A stretch of DNA of 45,829 bases. Source: Synechococcus sp. UW140 (GTDB lineage: Bacteria > Cyanobacteriota > Cyanobacteriia > PCC-6307 > Cyanobiaceae). The notes beneath the pieces were generated by a model. That model ran no database searches and was not told where the DNA came from. It worked only from the letters and a program-made list of their open reading frames with translations. How positions within the stretch are numbered: the first letter of the stretch is position 1; every line of letters starts with the position of its first letter. Where the stretch lies: assembly GCA_945875915.1 (NCBI GenBank), contig CAMCMT010000020.1, forward strand, positions 1 through 45,829. The letters are read 5' to 3'. Both the position numbers and the translations under genes were made by a program. Shown piece after piece: positions 45,472-45,829 of the stretch.

Positions 45472-45829
45472 GGCTGGAGCCCTCGGGTAGGCCCGGAACC
45501 TCGGGCAAGCCGAGTTGGTTTGCCCAGGCATCGAGGAAGGTTTTTAGGCAGCTGGCCACCGGCACCGCCAGCAGCAGGCCGAGCAGCTCACCCAGGCCCA
45601 TCAAGCTGCCAAAGCGGGCCCCGATGGGCAGGCTCACCAGCAGCCAGGCGGGCTGCAGGCCAACAATGCTGCCCATCAGGCGGGGCTGGATCACCTGGTC
45701 CACCACCTGGCCCACGCTGATCGCCGCCGCCAGCACCTCCAGGCCGGTGCGGGGATCCTCCAACGCCAGCAGCAGGCTCACCAGCAGGATCGTGACGGCA
45801 CTGGCGTAGGGGACCAGGGTGGTGAAACC
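45452..45829 (-). CDS. AI-2E family transporter, C-terminal part (cut by window edge)
   Basis: Only the last 125 codons are present. The visible part reads [23 protein letters not shown], then [69 protein letters not shown], the typical end of AI-2E/PerM exporters with helices packing near the C-terminus. In other bacteria the family has been linked to autoinducer-2, acid stress or Na+/H+ exchange, so the substrate is not defined. The gene continues past 45829. Its stop overlaps the cysC 3' end. Confidence 0.85.
   Translation of the reverse strand, partial: GFTTLVPYASAVTILLVSLLLALEDPRTGLEVLAAAISVGQVVDQVIQPRLMGSIVGLQPAWLLVSLPIGARFGSLMGLGELLGLLLAVPVASCLKTFLDAWANQLGLPEVPGLPEGSSLKPPPE

Overview
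The window is core chromosome of a unicellular picocyanobacterium. The DNA is GC-rich (roughly two thirds G+C by eye), tightly packed, and encodes oxygenic photosynthesis functions: photosystem II D2, the PSI assembly factor Ycf3, seven NDH-1 subunits, phytoene synthase and phytoene desaturase, RpaA, RpaB, RbcR and Ycf34. High GC, gene order and short spacers suggest the Synechococcus/Cyanobium group; genus is an inference. I see no insertion sequence, prophage, CRISPR array or genomic island. The window reads as conserved backbone, with a few unusual details inside known genes and spacers.

Layout. 1-1,511: start of psbD (minus), a UPF0367 gene and an ECF/CbiO-like ABC ATPase, then tRNA-Asn with its own terminator. 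1,512-9,018: rpaA; the overlapping minus-strand set ctaA-tmk-holB; ycf3; radA. 9,116-14,129: rpaB leads straight into a lipid cluster plsX-fabH-fabD-plsC. 14,032-15,763: an overlapping minus-strand chain ycf34-tsaB-DUF218. 15,833-18,788: CCA-adding-type nucleotidyltransferase, an RRM RNA-binding protein and an alpha/beta hydrolase. 18,822-24,397: carotenoid genes (crtB, pds and a Z-ISO-like zeta-carotene isomerase) interleaved with ndhM, a DUF3172 gene and rbcR. 24,478-31,034: ndhF1, ndhD1, a LapA-domain gene, scpA and a sugar nucleotidyltransferase. 31,069-38,207: metF, a PedR-like regulator, a CYTH protein, nadK, the minus-strand set ndhA-ndhI-ndhG-ndhE, and gltA. 38,269-45,829: SixA-like phosphatase, DUF3352 protein, rhodanese, hrcA, trpB, SUI1, TauE/SafE permease, cysC and a truncated AI-2E family transporter.

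How the genes fit together. NDH-1 core membrane subunits (A, D1, E, F1, G), the iron-sulfur subunit I and the oxygenic-specific subunit M are spread over three loci; they serve respiratory and cyclic electron flow. CrtB, Pds and the Z-ISO-like protein can account for three successive early carotenoid steps. PlsX, FabH, FabD and PlsC link fatty-acid initiation to phosphatidic acid synthesis. RpaA, RpaB, RbcR and the PedR-like protein are regulators of light, clock, carbon and redox responses.

The most unusual observation is an N-terminal extension of PlsX of about 140 residues. It contains about six and a half 11-residue repeats that sort into separate Gly, Ser/Asn, Val and Ala stripes on an ideal 11/3 helix, which suggests a membrane- or protein-binding helix fused to a normally soluble enzyme. 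All functional names rest on motif recognition and remembered family features; no database search was run.
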